A DNA stretch of 13,977 bases from NCBI GenBank assembly GCA_937927875.1, contig CALEYV010000081.1:1-13977 (forward strand), given 5' to 3'. Positions within the stretch are counted from its first letter, which is position 1, and each line of letters starts with the position of its first letter. Of the stretch, positions 12,727 to 13,977 are shown in pieces. Made by a program: the position numbers and the translations under genes. This DNA comes from an uncultured Actinomycetes bacterium (lineage in GTDB: Bacteria; Actinomycetota; Acidimicrobiia; IMCC26256; PALSA-555). A model generated the notes under the pieces. That model searched no databases, had not been told where the DNA came from, and saw nothing but the letters and a program-made list of their open reading frames with translations.

Positions 12727-13913
12727 GCCGCTTCCGCGGCCGGGCGCGGCTGGCGGTCGGTGTCGCGGCGGTCGCGATCCTCGGCGCCGCCTGCTTCCCC
12801 CTCCCTCCCCCGCTGCCGACGCCGGTGTCGCAGTACTGCGGGTCGAGCACGCCGACGACGCCATCCGAGTACCAGGCCGCGTTCCTCGGCCTACGCCACA
12901 CGTACACCGAGTGGGTGGCGGCCGACGGCGCGGTGCCGGTCGACCTGCCCGACGGGCGCCGCGTGTACATGTTCGGCGACACGTTCATCGGGACGTCGAA
13001 CGCAGCGGGCATCGTCGACGCCTCTGACCCGCTGGTCAACAACAGCTTCGTGGTGCAGAACGGGCCGTGCCTCAGGCCGCTCATGGGCGGCGCGCCCCAC
13101 GCCCGGAGCAGCCTCATCCCGGGCCCGTCGGCGAACGAGTGGTACTGGCCGGCGGCGGGCGTGGTCGAGAACGCCTCCACGCTGCGCGTGATCCTCTGGC
13201 ACATCCTCCGGGGCAGCGGCGGCTCCCTCAGCTTCCAGCCCGTCGACATGCAGGTGGCGACGTTCTCCCTGCCGAGCCTGACGCTCCAGAGCGTGCAGCC
13301 GATGCCGATCCCGACCAGTGTCGACCGGCCCTACGGCGCCACGGTCCTGGTCGCCCCGGACGGCTACCTCTATCTCTACGGCCGTGACAACAACCGCGAC
13401 CAGTACGTCGCCCGGGTCCAGCAGGGCCAGCTGCTCACCGGCACCTACCAGTTCTGGGGTGACCCCGGCACCGGAGCTCAGTGGCAGTCGGACCCGACGA
13501 AGGCGGTCCCGCTGGCCGTGAACAACATGCCCGCGCTCCTGCCCCAGCTCGGGACCGGGCAGGGCCCGTCGGCGGAGATGTGGGTCGTCCCCTACCAAGG
13601 TGGCTACCTGGCTACGGCCAAGCCGGCCGAGATCTTCAGCGGCACCGTGTCGGTGTTCACCGCCCTGCACCCGGAAGGGCCGTGGACATGGAACGAGAAT
13701 GTCGCGATCACGCCGCCGACTCCGGGTTCCGGCGTCCCCGACGGGTCCGGGCTGGCCTCGTACGGCGCGTACACGCTCAGCCCCACCGGGACGCCGGTCG
13801 TCGTCTACAACACGAACCAGTTCCCCGGCATCTCCAACCCGCCGCCGCTCAGCATCTACAACTACGGGCCGCAGTTCGTCACGCCGAGCGCGCCGCTGCC
13901 GACCATCCCGTAG
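12723..13913 (+). CDS. Secreted beta-propeller-like protein (DUF4185/DUF5005-like)
   Basis: From GTG 12723 the protein has 396 residues; GTGs at 12690 and 12714 are in-frame alternatives. The N-terminus is a signal peptide: basic RFRGRAR, hydrophobic LAVGVAAVAILGAA, then Cys24. The sequence before the cysteine (LGAAC) is an imperfect lipobox because glycine is at -3, so it may be lipid-anchored or simply secreted. A proline-rich linker follows. The body begins with VYMFGDTFIG (residues 81-90) and LVNNSFVVQNG (104-114), then WYWPAAGVV and further blade-like segments such as RPYGATVLVAPDGYLYLYGRD. The FGDT pattern followed by N-N and an aromatic WP is typical of the DUF4185/DUF5005 group of five-bladed, glycosidase-like propellers. 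Activity is unknown and no catalytic acid is assigned. It is complete, with TAG at 13911-13913. Confidence 0.8.
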   Translation: MSRFRGRARLAVGVAAVAILGAACFPLPPPLPTPVSQYCGSSTPTTPSEYQAAFLGLRHTYTEWVAADGAVPVDLPDGRRVYMFGDTFIGTSNAAGIVDASDPLVNNSFVVQNGPCLRPLMGGAPHARSSLIPGPSANEWYWPAAGVVENASTLRVILWHILRGSGGSLSFQPVDMQVATFSLPSLTLQSVQPMPIPTSVDRPYGATVLVAPDGYLYLYGRDNNRDQYVARVQQGQLLTGTYQFWGDPGTGAQWQSDPTKAVPLAVNNMPALLPQLGTGQGPSAEMWVVPYQGGYLATAKPAEIFSGTVSVFTALHPEGPWTWNENVAITPPTPGSGVPDGSGLASYGAYTLSPTGTPVVVYNTNQFPGISNPPPLSIYNYGPQFVTPSAPLPTIP

Positions 13914-13931
13914 TCGCGCTCGGTTCGGCGT

Positions 13932-13977
13932 CTGTCTCTTATACACATCTGACGCTGCCGACGATCTTACGCGTGTA
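13932..13977. other. Nextera sequencing adapter, index and P5 start (artefact)
   Basis: CTGTCTCTTATACACATCT (13932-13950) is the Tn5 mosaic end used in Nextera libraries. GACGCTGCCGACGA (13951-13964) is the read-2 trimming adapter sequence. TCTTACGC (13965-13972) fits the reverse complement of an i5 index (GCGTAAGA, to my recollection S517), and GTGTA (13973-13977) is the start of the P5 arm. All four pieces are in the library order. This is not genomic DNA. Confidence 0.97.

Noticed and set aside
1..13931. tRNA, rRNA, CRISPR, insertion sequence or prophage signals
   Set aside because: No cloverleaf, regularly spaced repeat, transposase motif or integrase was seen on either strand.
12891..13946. 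Minus-strand frame starting MYKRQ
   Set aside because: Its first codons come from the Nextera adapter and the remainder is antisense to the secreted propeller gene.

Overview
This is a very GC-rich stretch of bacterial chromosome. Dense short-spaced genes, strong G/C preference at third codon positions, GTG starts and lipoproteins with short signal peptides all suggest an actinobacterium (Actinomycetota). I cannot fix the class from sequence alone. The last 46 bases are not biological: they are Illumina Nextera adapter, index and flow-cell sequence, so the true DNA ends near 13931 and this is a contig end.

Layout. 1-299 (+): C-terminal end of a VIT1/CCC1-family metal transporter. 377-1927 (-): gamma-glutamyltransferase-family hydrolase. 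2096-4689 (-): two genes overlapping by four bases (ATGA), an NRAMP-like transporter preceded by a soluble PRC-barrel/MgtE_N/CBS protein. In front of them, at 4753-4821 (-), lies a 22-codon open reading frame behind a perfect Shine-Dalgarno sequence. I interpret it as a regulatory leader peptide for a magnesium or other divalent-metal operon. 4941-5861 (-): a DapA-superfamily protein that lacks the family's Schiff-base lysine and catalytic tyrosine. It is divergent from 5948-8502 (+), an amidohydrolase followed by a succinate-semialdehyde-dehydrogenase-like ALDH, which together look like a small catabolic module. 8521-12408 (-): a run of envelope genes, namely a secreted PHB-depolymerase-like esterase, a COG4315-type lipoprotein, a small membrane protein and a large polytopic GT-C-like membrane protein. 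12723-13913 (+): a secreted beta-propeller-like protein, possibly coupled to an 18-codon upstream ORF.

How the genes may work together. The metal section has one regulatory logic: a leader ORF, then a cytosolic Mg-sensor-like protein, then a transporter whose metal-site residues differ from classical Mn/Fe NRAMPs in a way compatible with Mg2+. The middle section looks catabolic: a lyase-like protein, a metal-dependent (de)carboxylase/hydrolase and a semialdehyde dehydrogenase around one divergent promoter region. The right-hand section concerns the cell envelope. No rRNA, tRNA, CRISPR array, insertion sequence or phage gene was seen. The best candidate for something undescribed is the leader ORF plus MgtE_N-CBS plus NRAMP-like unit.
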